Below are positions 25,100 through 32,656 of a stretch of DNA of 37,241 nt, piece after piece; within the stretch, counting starts at the first letter, position 1, and every line of letters begins with the position of its first letter. The stretch is taken from NCBI GenBank assembly GCA_012799905.1, contig JAAZKI010000111.1:1-37241 (forward strand), read 5' to 3'. Both the position numbers and the translations under genes were made by a program. The stretch comes from Lentisphaerota bacterium. Its GTDB lineage: Bacteria > Verrucomicrobiota > Lentisphaeria > Oligosphaerales > Oligosphaeraceae. A model generated the notes under the pieces. That model searched no databases. It was not told where the DNA came from and saw nothing but the letters and a program-made list of their open reading frames with translations.

Positions 25100-25474
25100 A
25101 TGAAGCATTACAGCGAAGAGCACCAATGGGTGCAAGTCGATGGTGACACAGTCACGGTCGGCATCTCGGCCTTTGCCGCCGAGGAGCTCGGCGAGGTCAA
25201 TTTCGTCGAACTGCCTGAACCAGGCGCCGCGATCACTGCTGGCGACACCCTCTGCGTGGTGGAATCCGTCAAAGCCGCCTCAGATGTCATCGCGCCGGTC
25301 AGCGGACGGGTCGTCGAAATAAATGCCAGTCTGACCGAAAACCCAGGTCAGCTGAACGACAGCCCGGAAAAAGATGGCTGGATTTGCCGACTTTGCCAAG
25401 TCCCGGCCGACGAACTAGCCGCCTTGATGGACGAAAAAAACTACCAGCGCTTCCTGCACGGCGACAAACCGTAA
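25100..25474 (+). CDS. gcvH: Glycine cleavage system H protein
   Basis: This 124-residue protein is of normal GcvH length. MKHYSEEHQWV at the start and the lipoylation motif VESVKAASDVIAPVSG (lipoyl lysine K58) are diagnostic, followed by EINASLTENPGQLNDSPEKDGW. GcvH carries the aminomethyl group between the P, T and L proteins during glycine breakdown, and can also be a lipoyl donor. AAGGAGA lies about nine bases before the ATG, which fixes this start; the frame is open further upstream to 24884, but that part is not protein-like. No other gcv gene is next to it. It stands alone ahead of the rpmH cluster, so it either works with genes elsewhere or serves in lipoate handling. Confidence 0.95.
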   Translation: MKHYSEEHQWVQVDGDTVTVGISAFAAEELGEVNFVELPEPGAAITAGDTLCVVESVKAASDVIAPVSGRVVEINASLTENPGQLNDSPEKDGWICRLCQVPADELAALMDEKNYQRFLHGDKP

Positions 25475-25574
25475 GCAGAATTGCAGGCGCAAAGGGCATG
25501 ACTGCAAGCATGACATAATTTTGCTGGCTGGAAGCCTATGGAGGACACGCGGCGAAAGCTCCATTGTCCATTAA

Positions 25575-25650
25575 AGTCCACTTCCGTCCAGTGTCGGCAC
25601 TTTAGTGCCAGACGCACCGCTCCTCGCCCCTCGTCCCTAAGAAAAGTCCC
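25575..25650 (+). repeat. Dispersed hairpin repeat with inverted heptamers, copy C
   Basis: TTCCGTCCAGTG, the flank also found in copies A and B, leads into a hairpin with stem GTC-GGCAC, loop TTTA and right arm GTGCC-A-GAC (25593-25612). Beyond it TCGCCCC-type heptamers, the reverse complement of GGGGCGA, run to about 25640 and fade into degenerate units. It fills part of the gene-free stretch 25475-25927; the rest has no gene and only weak promoter candidates for rpmH. Confidence 0.65.
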
Positions 25651-25927
25651 TCGTATCACTCGCTGTCCGCTTACTCGCTCTGGACAAAATTCCCTTTGGC
25701 AAGTTGCGTCCGGCAAATCATGGATTATGTTAGAAGACTCTAACTCAGAGGTTAGCCGAAGAGTCTCGACTGGCATTTTTTCACAAACTATGCTTTTTGG
25801 ACGCTTTCTCACTCATTCCATGCCTGGCAGCGCTGTTAGCAAGCGTTGTTGGGGCGGACTTGGATCAATAATCGCATATTAACTGCAACCTATAAGCGCA
25901 AACCTATAAGCGCAAAGGAACACAACC

Positions 25928-26062
25928 ATGAAAAGAACCTTCCAACCGCATTCTCTGCCGCGCAAACGCAAAATGGGCTTCCGAGCCCGCATGGCCACCC
26001 GCAGCGGCCGCAAAATCCTGGCCAATCGTCGCCGGATCGGACGCAAGCGCCTGGCCCTGTAA
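25928..26062 (+). CDS. rpmH: 50S ribosomal protein L34
   Basis: This 44-residue, very basic protein reads [18 protein letters not shown] and ends [11 protein letters not shown], a full-length match to bacterial L34. AAAGGA lies about eight bases before the ATG. L34 is part of the large ribosomal subunit. It opens the conserved rpmH-rnpA-yidD-yidC-jag cluster, followed after 22 bases by rnpA. No dnaA gene is found upstream in this window, although rpmH borders dnaA in many bacteria. Confidence 0.97.
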   Translation: MKRTFQPHSLPRKRKMGFRARMATRSGRKILANRRRIGRKRLAL

Positions 26063-26084
26063 AACAGGACAGGCTGGCCAGGCC

Positions 26085-26534
26085 ATGAGCACCCCAAGCC
26101 ACCGCTCCCCACCTCGCCGCCATCCGGCCTTTGGCCGCGACGCCCGCCTGCGGGCTAAATGGCAGTTTGACGCGATGCGGGCCAGCACCGACAAACAAGT
26201 CGGCAAATTCTGCGTGCTCATTGCTGTCAAGACGCCGCCTGACAACCAGCGCAGGGCGGCGTTTTCCATTTCTCGGCGCTACAGTCCGCTGGCGGTGAAA
26301 CGCAATCGCGCCCGTCGGCTGTTCCGAGAGACCTATCGCCAGCTGTATCCGGCCTTACCGCCGGTATGGCTGCTTTTCATTCCCCGCCACGCCCTTCAAA
26401 AAGCCAAATTGGCGGACGTTATCGGCGATGTCCGCCGCCTGGTTGAACGGCTGGGTTTAGGCAAACTGGCGCTTCCCCAAGAGGCGCCGGGAGATAAAGA
26501 CCATGTCCAAGTCACCCCACCTGCTTCTCCGTGA
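26085..26534 (+). CDS. rnpA: Ribonuclease P protein component
   Basis: The 149-residue product has the family signature KRNRARRLFRETYR at about residues 72-85, preceded by the FCVLIAVK strand and the SRRYSPLAV loop. RnpA binds the RNase P RNA and helps it cut the 5' leaders from tRNA precursors. The length is normal to slightly long, with a basic Arg/Pro-rich N-terminal extension and a short C-terminal tail. The gene overlaps yidD by 32 bases, typical for this cluster and a sign of coupled translation. Confidence 0.95.
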   Translation: MSTPSHRSPPRRHPAFGRDARLRAKWQFDAMRASTDKQVGKFCVLIAVKTPPDNQRRAAFSISRRYSPLAVKRNRARRLFRETYRQLYPALPPVWLLFIPRHALQKAKLADVIGDVRRLVERLGLGKLALPQEAPGDKDHVQVTPPASP

Positions 26535-26778
26535 CCTGCTGGTCGGCATCATCACATTCTACCAACGCTATTTGTCCCGGCTCAAAGGGCCTTGCTGCCG
26601 CTTTCAGCCAAACTGCTCCGAGTACGCCCGACAGGCCCTGCTGGCCCACGGCGTCATGCATGGCATCGCCTTGACCGCATGGCGCCTCTGCCGATGCCAG
26701 CCCCTGTATCGCGGTTCGGTTTACGACCCCGTCCCACCACCCGGAAAAACGGATTCCCAACACCGTGAAATACGATAA
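26503..26778 (+). CDS. yidD: Membrane protein insertion efficiency factor YidD
   Basis: This 91-residue protein has the YidD signature: LVGIITFYQRYLSRLKGPCCRFQPNCSEYA with its conserved cysteines, then ARQALLAHGVMHGIALTAWRLCRCQPLYRGSVYDPVPP. YidD is a small membrane-associated protein that helps YidC and Sec insert membrane proteins. It overlaps rnpA upstream (32 bases) and yidC downstream (14 bases). Confidence 0.95.
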   Translation: MSKSPHLLLRDLLVGIITFYQRYLSRLKGPCCRFQPNCSEYARQALLAHGVMHGIALTAWRLCRCQPLYRGSVYDPVPPPGKTDSQHREIR

Positions 26779-28528
26779 AGTCACCATCATCGGCGTCACC
26801 GTCTGCCTCCTGGTATTCTTTCTCGCGGTCTATTTTCAGCCCAGACCAACCAGGCCAATGCCGCAGCCGGACGCCGCTGCACAGCAGGGGGATGTAACCA
26901 CCCCCGCCCCCGAAGCAACCACGCCGGCCGCGCCGGTCATGGCGCCAGCGCCCCTCGACCTGCGGACTCCATGGCCAGCCCCGTCCCAGCCGCCCGTCGC
27001 CTTAGTCCGGCCAGACGAAGCCGTCGCCATGGTCGCGCCCGACGGCGGTGGGATGACGGAAGTCATCCTTGACCAGTATCTCCAGGACAAGCCGGAGCGA
27101 GGTCAGCAGACGCCGCCTGAGAAAGTCGTCCTCGGGCATCATGACTATCCGTTCCTGGCATTGGTCCCGGACCCAGCCGGCCTGGCTCTAGATTCCGACG
27201 CGACCGTAACCAGCCAGACTGAAACCGAGCTGACCATCACCCGCCAGACCTTAGACAACCGGCTGCAAGTCACCGAGACCTGGGCCGCCTTCCCGGCAGA
27301 AACCTACGAATGGCGCTATACCGTCACGGTCTCCAACCTTGGCGACTCGGCGCAGCTGCTGCCAGGAATTCGACTGGAAGCCGGCGCCCTGCCGCCGTCC
27401 GTCTCGCCAAACCGCAAGGCCAGCCGCGGCGAAGCAGCCGGCGGCGCCGCCATCGGCCTGTTCAACGGATCAAAAACGCGTTCAACCAAAACGCGTTCCT
27501 TTAACCTTAAATCCATCAGCAAGCTGAGCCTGGAAAAACAGCACGAGCTGGCGATGCAGCCGACGCGCTGGACCGCTGTCCATTCCAAGTATTTCCTGTT
27601 TGCTCTCTGGAGCCTGGACCAGCCCTTAGTCGGCGTCGACGCCTCGGCAGTCCCGTCCATTCACCAGGAAGGCGTCCCCACCCAGGAATACGGCCGTTGC
27701 CGCCTCCGGGCCGTCTTGTCCGCGCCAGTCACCTTGCCGCCCGGGGAAAGCAAGACCTGGACGGTCGGCGCCTATGCCGGGCCCAAGAACTACCACCGCC
27801 TCAATGGCATGAAAAACGGCCTTGACACCATCATGGACATGAACCGCTTCTTCTTCTGGCGGCCGGCCTGGATGGGATTTTTGAGCCGTGTGCTCCTGGA
27901 TGGCATGGTCTGGATCAGCAGCCTGTTTCCCGCCAGCACCGGCTGGGGCATGGGCATCATCTGCCTGACGCTCCTGGTCAAACTCCTGTTCTGGCCCCTG
28001 TCTCATAAGAGCACCGTGTCCATGCGTCGGATGCAGGCTCTGCAACCCCAGTTGAAAGAAATGCGGGAAAAATACAAAGACGACCCGACCAAGTTATACC
28101 GCAAGCAACAGGAGTTGTTCAAAGAGCACAAAGTCAGTCAATTCGGCGGGTGCCTGCCCATGCTGTTCCAAATCCCGGTTTTCTTCGCCCTGTTCAACAC
28201 CTTCCGCAACGCTGTCGAACTGCGGCACGCCGGCTTTCTCTGGGCGGTTGACCTTTCCATGCCCGACACCCTGGCTTTTTCGCCGTCCTTCTTGCCTATC
28301 CGCCCCCTCGCCCTCCTGATGGGCGCCGCTATGTTCTGGCAGCAGAAAATCACTCCGTCGGCTGATCCGCAACAGGCCAAAATGATGAACATGATGACGA
28401 TCTTCTTCATGGTTCTGTTCTATGGCATGCCATCCGCACTTACCCTGTATATGACGGTCAATTATATCCTGGGAATCCTCCAGACCATCATCACACGCAA
28501 ATTGGAGACGAGAAAGCAGCCAGCCTGA
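26765..28528 (+). CDS. yidC: Membrane protein insertase YidC
   Basis: The 587-residue product has an N-terminal anchor helix (about 7-22), a Pro/Ala-rich linker, a large periplasmic beta domain (about 80-360) and a C-terminal YidC/Oxa1 domain (about 365-575). The core includes GWGMGIICLTLLVKLLFWPLS, the cytoplasmic MRRMQALQPQLKEMREKYKDD loop and GGCLPMLFQIPVFFALFNTF. This Gram-negative layout matches E. coli YidC in length. It inserts proteins into the inner membrane alone or with Sec. Translation probably starts at GTG 26765, because the frame overlaps yidD and the GTG is directly followed by the anchor helix. Confidence 0.96.
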   Translation: MKYDKVTIIGVTVCLLVFFLAVYFQPRPTRPMPQPDAAAQQGDVTTPAPEATTPAAPVMAPAPLDLRTPWPAPSQPPVALVRPDEAVAMVAPDGGGMTEVILDQYLQDKPERGQQTPPEKVVLGHHDYPFLALVPDPAGLALDSDATVTSQTETELTITRQTLDNRLQVTETWAAFPAETYEWRYTVTVSNLGDSAQLLPGIRLEAGALPPSVSPNRKASRGEAAGGAAIGLFNGSKTRSTKTRSFNLKSISKLSLEKQHELAMQPTRWTAVHSKYFLFALWSLDQPLVGVDASAVPSIHQEGVPTQEYGRCRLRAVLSAPVTLPPGESKTWTVGAYAGPKNYHRLNGMKNGLDTIMDMNRFFFWRPAWMGFLSRVLLDGMVWISSLFPASTGWGMGIICLTLLVKLLFWPLSHKSTVSMRRMQALQPQLKEMREKYKDDPTKLYRKQQELFKEHKVSQFGGCLPMLFQIPVFFALFNTFRNAVELRHAGFLWAVDLSMPDTLAFSPSFLPIRPLALLMGAAMFWQQKITPSADPQQAKMMNMMTIFFMVLFYGMPSALTLYMTVNYILGILQTIITRKLETRKQPA

Positions 28529-28565
28529 CCGCCCTGCCTTCTCCGCCAGAAAGAGACTGCCGAAC

Positions 28566-29090
28566 ATGGATAATAGCACCATACGCGACCAAGCCATAAA
28601 CATCTTGACGGAATTGCTGCAACGCCTTGACATCACAGCTCAAATCCAGCCAAGCGAGGACGACGATTGCAAAATCGACATCAAGTCCGACGAGGGGGGA
28701 CGGCTGATCGGACGCAAAGGCCAATACCTGGAAAGCCTGGAACTGGTCATGAATCGCATTCTTCGACGCCAGTTCGCCGACGAGCCGGCAACGCCCTGGA
28801 TCATACTTGACGTTGACGGCTACTGCGTGCCAAAGCCCTCCGCTGACAATGGCGAGGGACGACGCAGACGCCGCGGCTTTGACACCGAGCGCTTCGAAAC
28901 CATGGCCTTGGACGCAGCCAAGGAAGTCAAGCGCTGGGGTTCACCCCGAACCCTGGGGCCATACCGGCCTGGCGAACGCCGCATCATTCATCTCACCCTG
29001 CGCGACGACCCGGAAGTCGAAACAATCAGCGAACCCGAAGCCGACGCCAACGGCTGCAAACGAATCACCATCCGCAAAAAACAATCCTGA
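28566..29090 (+). CDS. jag: Jag/KhpB-type RNA-binding protein (KH and R3H domains)
   Basis: This 174-residue product has a KH domain (about 25-80) with the GRKG loop in GGRLIGRKGQYLESLELVMNRIL, a linker, and an R3H domain (about 95-160) with ALDAAKEVKRWGSPRTLGPYRPGERRIIHL. The N-terminal Jag domain of many family members is absent. KhpB (Jag, EloR) binds RNA and affects cell elongation in Gram-positives; in other phyla it is mostly known as the gene next to yidC. Here it follows yidC by 37 bases. It is probably cotranscribed with yidC. Confidence 0.92.
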   Translation: MDNSTIRDQAINILTELLQRLDITAQIQPSEDDDCKIDIKSDEGGRLIGRKGQYLESLELVMNRILRRQFADEPATPWIILDVDGYCVPKPSADNGEGRRRRRGFDTERFETMALDAAKEVKRWGSPRTLGPYRPGERRIIHLTLRDDPEVETISEPEADANGCKRITIRKKQS

Positions 29091-29186
29091 CGCCGGCGAG
29101 GAAGCCAAAAATCGAGGCGACGCCTCCCAGCCGCCCTGACTAATAGTGACGGCCGTGACCACGCTCAATCATAAGGGTCCACCACG

Positions 29187-30683
29187 ATGATCAATGACTA
29201 CATGCGAACATTCATGGATTCTCAGGGCTATGAAGCGCTGACTTTCAACGATGTCACGCTGGAGACGCGCTACGCCGACTTTCTGCCGGCCGAAGCCAAT
29301 ATCTCCAGCCTGTTCTCGCGCAACATCAGCCTGAACGCACCGTTTGTCAGCGCGGCCATGGACACTGTGACCGAAGCGAACATGGCCATCGAAATGGCTA
29401 AAAACGGCGGCATCGGCGTCATCCACAAGAACCTCACCCCCCAGCAGCAGGCGGAACAAGCATCCAGGGTCAAACAGTACCTGCACGGACTTATTCCGAA
29501 ACCGGTCGTGTTCCACCAACACATCAAGGTCTCGGAACTGATCGCCATCAAGGAAGAGCAAAATTACAACTTCAGCGGCTTCCCCATCCTGGATGACCAG
29601 GACCGCGTCGTCGGCATCCTGACCTCGCGTGACCTCAAGTACCTGACCAACTACGACATGCCGGTGCAGGAAGTGATGACCAAAGACCTGGTCATCGGCA
29701 AGCCGACCACAAGCATGGAAGAAGCCTTCGAAATTATGCGACGCAACAAGGTCGGCAAACTGCCCATCATTGACAAGGATGGACGTCTATGCGGACTCTA
29801 CAGCTTCCACGACGTCAGCACCCTCCTCAAAAACGTCGAACCCAATTTTAACCGTGACGCCAAGCACCGCCTGCGCGTCGCCGCCGCCGTCGGCCCGTAT
29901 GATTGGGAGCGCATTGCTGCCCTGGCCGAGGTTGAGACCGACGCCCTGGTGCTGGATACTGCCCACGGCCACTCCAAGGGCGTCATTGAGACGCTCCGTC
30001 AGCTGAAAAAAGACTATCCGCAGATCGACATCGTCGCCGGCAACGTCTGCACCAGCGAAGGCGCTGCCGCCCTTTGCGAGGCCGGGGCAGACGCGGTCAA
30101 GGTCGGCATCGGCCCCGGGTCGATCTGCACCACCCGCGTTGTCGCCGGCGTCGGCGTACCGCAGCTGACCTCGATCTACAATGCTGCCAAGGCGGTCAGC
30201 AACGATGTTCCCATCATCGCTGACGGCGGGATCGAGCATTCCGGCGATGTCGCCAAGGCCATCGCCATCGGCGCCAGCTGCGTCATGATGGGCTCGGCCC
30301 TGGCCGGAACCGAGGAATGCCCCGGCGAACGCATCCTCCACCAAGGCCGCACCTATGTCATCTACCGCGGCATGGGCAGCCTCGACGCCATGCGCAAAGG
30401 CAAAGGCAGCCGGGAACGCTACGGCGTCGACACCGAAGCGGCCACGGAAAAGCTCGTGCCGCAGGGTATTGAAGGAATGATTCCCTATCGCGGATTTGTC
30501 GCCGACGTTTTGAACCAGTATATTGGAGGTCTGCACTTTGCCTTGGGTTACTGCGGCGCCCGCACCATTGCTGAGATGCAGAAGAACGCGCGCTTTGTGC
30601 GGGTCAGCAGCGCCGGCCTGCATGAAGCGCACCCGCACAATGTCATCGTCCAGAAAGATGCCCCGAACTACCGGGCGACCTGA
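29187..30683 (+). CDS. guaB: Inosine-5'-monophosphate dehydrogenase
   Basis: The 498-residue product is a full-length IMPDH. The N-terminal part [12 protein letters not shown] starts the TIM barrel; two CBS domains lie at about 110-225. The catalytic loop is [17 protein letters not shown] with catalytic Cys314, followed by [20 protein letters not shown] and the flap residues of the RERYGVD region. It oxidises IMP to XMP with NAD, the committed step to GMP. ATG at 29187 gives normal length; an in-frame ATG five codons later is an alternative. It replaces the mnmE gene that follows jag in many bacteria. The IMP it uses would be made by PurO, encoded at the other end of the window. Confidence 0.97.
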   Translation: MINDYMRTFMDSQGYEALTFNDVTLETRYADFLPAEANISSLFSRNISLNAPFVSAAMDTVTEANMAIEMAKNGGIGVIHKNLTPQQQAEQASRVKQYLHGLIPKPVVFHQHIKVSELIAIKEEQNYNFSGFPILDDQDRVVGILTSRDLKYLTNYDMPVQEVMTKDLVIGKPTTSMEEAFEIMRRNKVGKLPIIDKDGRLCGLYSFHDVSTLLKNVEPNFNRDAKHRLRVAAAVGPYDWERIAALAEVETDALVLDTAHGHSKGVIETLRQLKKDYPQIDIVAGNVCTSEGAAALCEAGADAVKVGIGPGSICTTRVVAGVGVPQLTSIYNAAKAVSNDVPIIADGGIEHSGDVAKAIAIGASCVMMGSALAGTEECPGERILHQGRTYVIYRGMGSLDAMRKGKGSRERYGVDTEAATEKLVPQGIEGMIPYRGFVADVLNQYIGGLHFALGYCGARTIAEMQKNARFVRVSSAGLHEAHPHNVIVQKDAPNYRAT

Positions 30684-30752
30684 CCGCAGTCCGGAGCATC
30701 AACCATAGGCGGCCAGGTGACGGACGGCCGCCGGAACCGGGAAAGAAAAATC

Positions 30753-31763
30753 ATGCCCTCTCTACAGCTGATGATACTGACCGTCCTGCTGCTGACTCTC
30801 CTCGCGCCGGCAGCCTGGCTGGCGCTGCTTCTGGTGCTGTTCGTCTGCCGTCGGTTTCCCCTCTGGCTGGAAGCCAAGGCCGCCGGCCTCAACGTCAGTT
30901 TCCTTGACCTCGTGATGATCTATTTGAAAAAACTGTCGCCGGAAGCCATCGTCGGCTGCCTCAAGGTGATGCGCAAAGCCGGCTTGGACGTCAGCATCGC
31001 TGACCTGGAGTCGCACCAGCTGGCCGGCGGCCACCTGGATCGGCTGCAAGACGCCTCCATCGCAGTCAACAAAGCCGGCCTGAACCTCACTTTCCGCGAC
31101 ATGGCCGCCATTGACCTGGCCGGGCGAGACATCCGCGAAGCCGTGGACAGCCATGTCAACCCCAAAGTCCTTATCTGCCCGCCCCAGACCCGCGGCAGCC
31201 AGGGGCACAACGCGATCACCGCCGTGGCCAGGGATGGCATCCGCCTCGCTGTCCGAGCCAAGGTTACAGTACGCACCAGAATTGACCGCCTGGTCGGAGC
31301 GGCCGGCGAAGCGACGATTATCGCCCGAGTCGACGAAGGCATTGTCGCCGCCATCGGCAGAGCCGAAAGCCATCGCGACATCCTGGCACAGCCCGAAATT
31401 ATCTCCCAGGCCATTCTGGACCACGGACTCGACAGCGCGACCTGCTTTGAAATCATATCGGTCGACATTGCCGACGTAGACGTGCAAGATAATGTCGCGG
31501 CCCGCTTGCAAACCGTCAAGGCCGAGGCAGACAAACGCATCGCCCGGGCCAAGGCCGAGGAGCGACGCGCCGCCGCCATCGCCACCCAGCAGGAAATGCA
31601 ATCACGCACCGTGGGCATGCAAGTCAAGGTGACAGAGGCGAGAGCCGAACTCCCTTTGGCCGTGGCCACCGCCTGCCAAGACCAGAACCTCGGCAACCCG
31701 CAGCCCTTCCAACATCTGCTGCCCAGTCCAAGACGATGGCAGTCAAAACCACAACCAATCTGA
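30753..31763 (+). CDS. floA: Flotillin-like protein FloA
   Basis: This 336-residue product begins with a hydrophobic hairpin (about 5-30), followed by a conserved FloA region: PLWLEAKAAGLNVSFLDLVMIYLKK, then LDRLQDASIAVNKAGLNLTFRDMAAIDLAGRDIREAV and the SPFH-like core up to about 255. A charged Ala/Glu/Arg coiled coil follows. FloA marks ordered membrane domains and helps organise membrane proteins. The last 40 residues differ from the usual NLGIMDYY tail: NLG is kept but the rest is Gln/Pro/Arg-rich. I prefer ATG 30753, with GGGAAAG upstream; GTG 30717 would add 12 polar residues. It follows guaB by 69 bases. Confidence 0.92.
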   Translation: MPSLQLMILTVLLLTLLAPAAWLALLLVLFVCRRFPLWLEAKAAGLNVSFLDLVMIYLKKLSPEAIVGCLKVMRKAGLDVSIADLESHQLAGGHLDRLQDASIAVNKAGLNLTFRDMAAIDLAGRDIREAVDSHVNPKVLICPPQTRGSQGHNAITAVARDGIRLAVRAKVTVRTRIDRLVGAAGEATIIARVDEGIVAAIGRAESHRDILAQPEIISQAILDHGLDSATCFEIISVDIADVDVQDNVAARLQTVKAEADKRIARAKAEERRAAAIATQQEMQSRTVGMQVKVTEARAELPLAVATACQDQNLGNPQPFQHLLPSPRRWQSKPQPI

Positions 31764-31850
31764 TAAATAATTTTCCCCCAAATAACCCCAAATAACTACA
31801 TTTCCAGCCAAAAATCACCATCTCTCGAAAAAAAAAATAAACTTGGCACC

Positions 31851-31879
31851 TTGATTTAAAGATAGTTTGAACGTATGGT
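31851..31879 (+). promoter_or_regulatory. Possible promoter of the pilus-like operon
   Basis: TTGATT (31851-31856) and TATGGT (31874-31879) are 17 bases apart in the AT-rich gap between floA and the 31977 gene. Each matches consensus in 4 of 6 positions. The location, about 90 bases before the first gene of the operon, is sensible but the match is weak. Confidence 0.3.
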
Positions 31880-31976
31880 ATCCGGCGCGACATTTTTTTT
31901 CATGAAATAACTCTATCCGGGCGCCGTCATCGTCGGCGACGCGTCGGCAACCAGTGAAAAAGACAGGGAGAATTTC

Positions 31977-32597
31977 ATGTCAACCATCCGATTACGCCTC
32001 AGCTTTCGACTCGTTCTGCTGACCAGCCTGCTCCTGCTGGCCGCGGTGACTGACGCCCAGGCGCAGCGTAACCGTACCGAGGGCAGCATCAGCAAACTGA
32101 AATGTTATAATGAACGGACTCCGTCCTTCCCGGCCTCCAACCAAGGCAACAAGGGCTCGCGTGACGACTGGTGCCGAATCGACCTCGAATTCGAAACTAA
32201 GACCGGCGCCAACGAAGGGTGGATCGATGAAATTGAGATCAAATGGTCTGTCCTCGCAGAGGTGCCAGCCGAAAAAAGAGCCATTTTCATGACCCTTTCT
32301 ACGTTCTACACCGATGTTGAAGACGGCAAACATAATGCCTGCGTTTATATTAAGCCAAAATTCTTCAAGCGCTATCTGAAATCCAATCGGCCGGTGCTCA
32401 ACCGCCTCAGCCTGTATGCCGAAATTCTGGTTGATGGCCAGGTCATCGCCCGCCAAGAGGTCAAATCCTCCAACCGAGTTCCAAATAACTGGTACCGGCA
32501 CCGGGGTGGCCTCTCCAATGAACTGCTGCCCAAGCGCCTCACCCCGTTCGCTCATTTCGACTATGACTACTACGAACACGAAAAAGTCACTCCCTGA
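31977..32597 (+). CDS. Amuc_1102-like secreted protein of a PVC pilus-like system
   Basis: The 206-residue product has a signal peptide (core LVLLTSLLLLAAV, cut after AQA near residue 29). The mature part is beta-rich: GSISKLKCYNERTPSF, WCRIDLEFETKTG, WIDEIEIKWSVL and LSLYAEILVDGQVIARQE look like strands of an Ig-like or sandwich fold. It is the first gene of a run whose second to fourth genes match PilM, PilO/Amuc_1100 and Amuc_1099. By length and position it corresponds to Amuc_1102. GGGAG lies upstream of the ATG. The assignment rests mainly on gene order recalled from Akkermansia; I cannot align the sequences here. Confidence 0.65.
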   Translation: MSTIRLRLSFRLVLLTSLLLLAAVTDAQAQRNRTEGSISKLKCYNERTPSFPASNQGNKGSRDDWCRIDLEFETKTGANEGWIDEIEIKWSVLAEVPAEKRAIFMTLSTFYTDVEDGKHNACVYIKPKFFKRYLKSNRPVLNRLSLYAEILVDGQVIARQEVKSSNRVPNNWYRHRGGLSNELLPKRLTPFAHFDYDYYEHEKVTP

Positions 32598-32611
32598 ATC
32601 GTCGCTAACAA

Positions 32612-32629
32612 CCTGCCAAGCCAGGCAGG
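32612..32629 (+). other. Small intergenic hairpin between the first two pilus genes
   Basis: CCTGCC (32612-32617) and GGCAGG (32624-32629) form a perfect 6-base-pair stem with a 6-base loop, without a following T run. It sits between the first two genes of the operon and could modulate or stabilise the transcript. It does not have the TTYA loop of the dispersed family. Confidence 0.45.
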
Positions 32630-32656
32630 ACAAAGCAGTAAGCGGAAAATGACATC

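Noticed and set aside
25475-25927. Replication origin next to rpmH
   Set aside because: No cluster of DnaA boxes or AT-rich unwinding element, and no dnaA or dnaN gene nearby.
31840-31860. Sigma-54 promoter (TTGGCAC) before the pilus operon
   Set aside because: TGGCAC is present but no GC element lies at the required -12 spacing.
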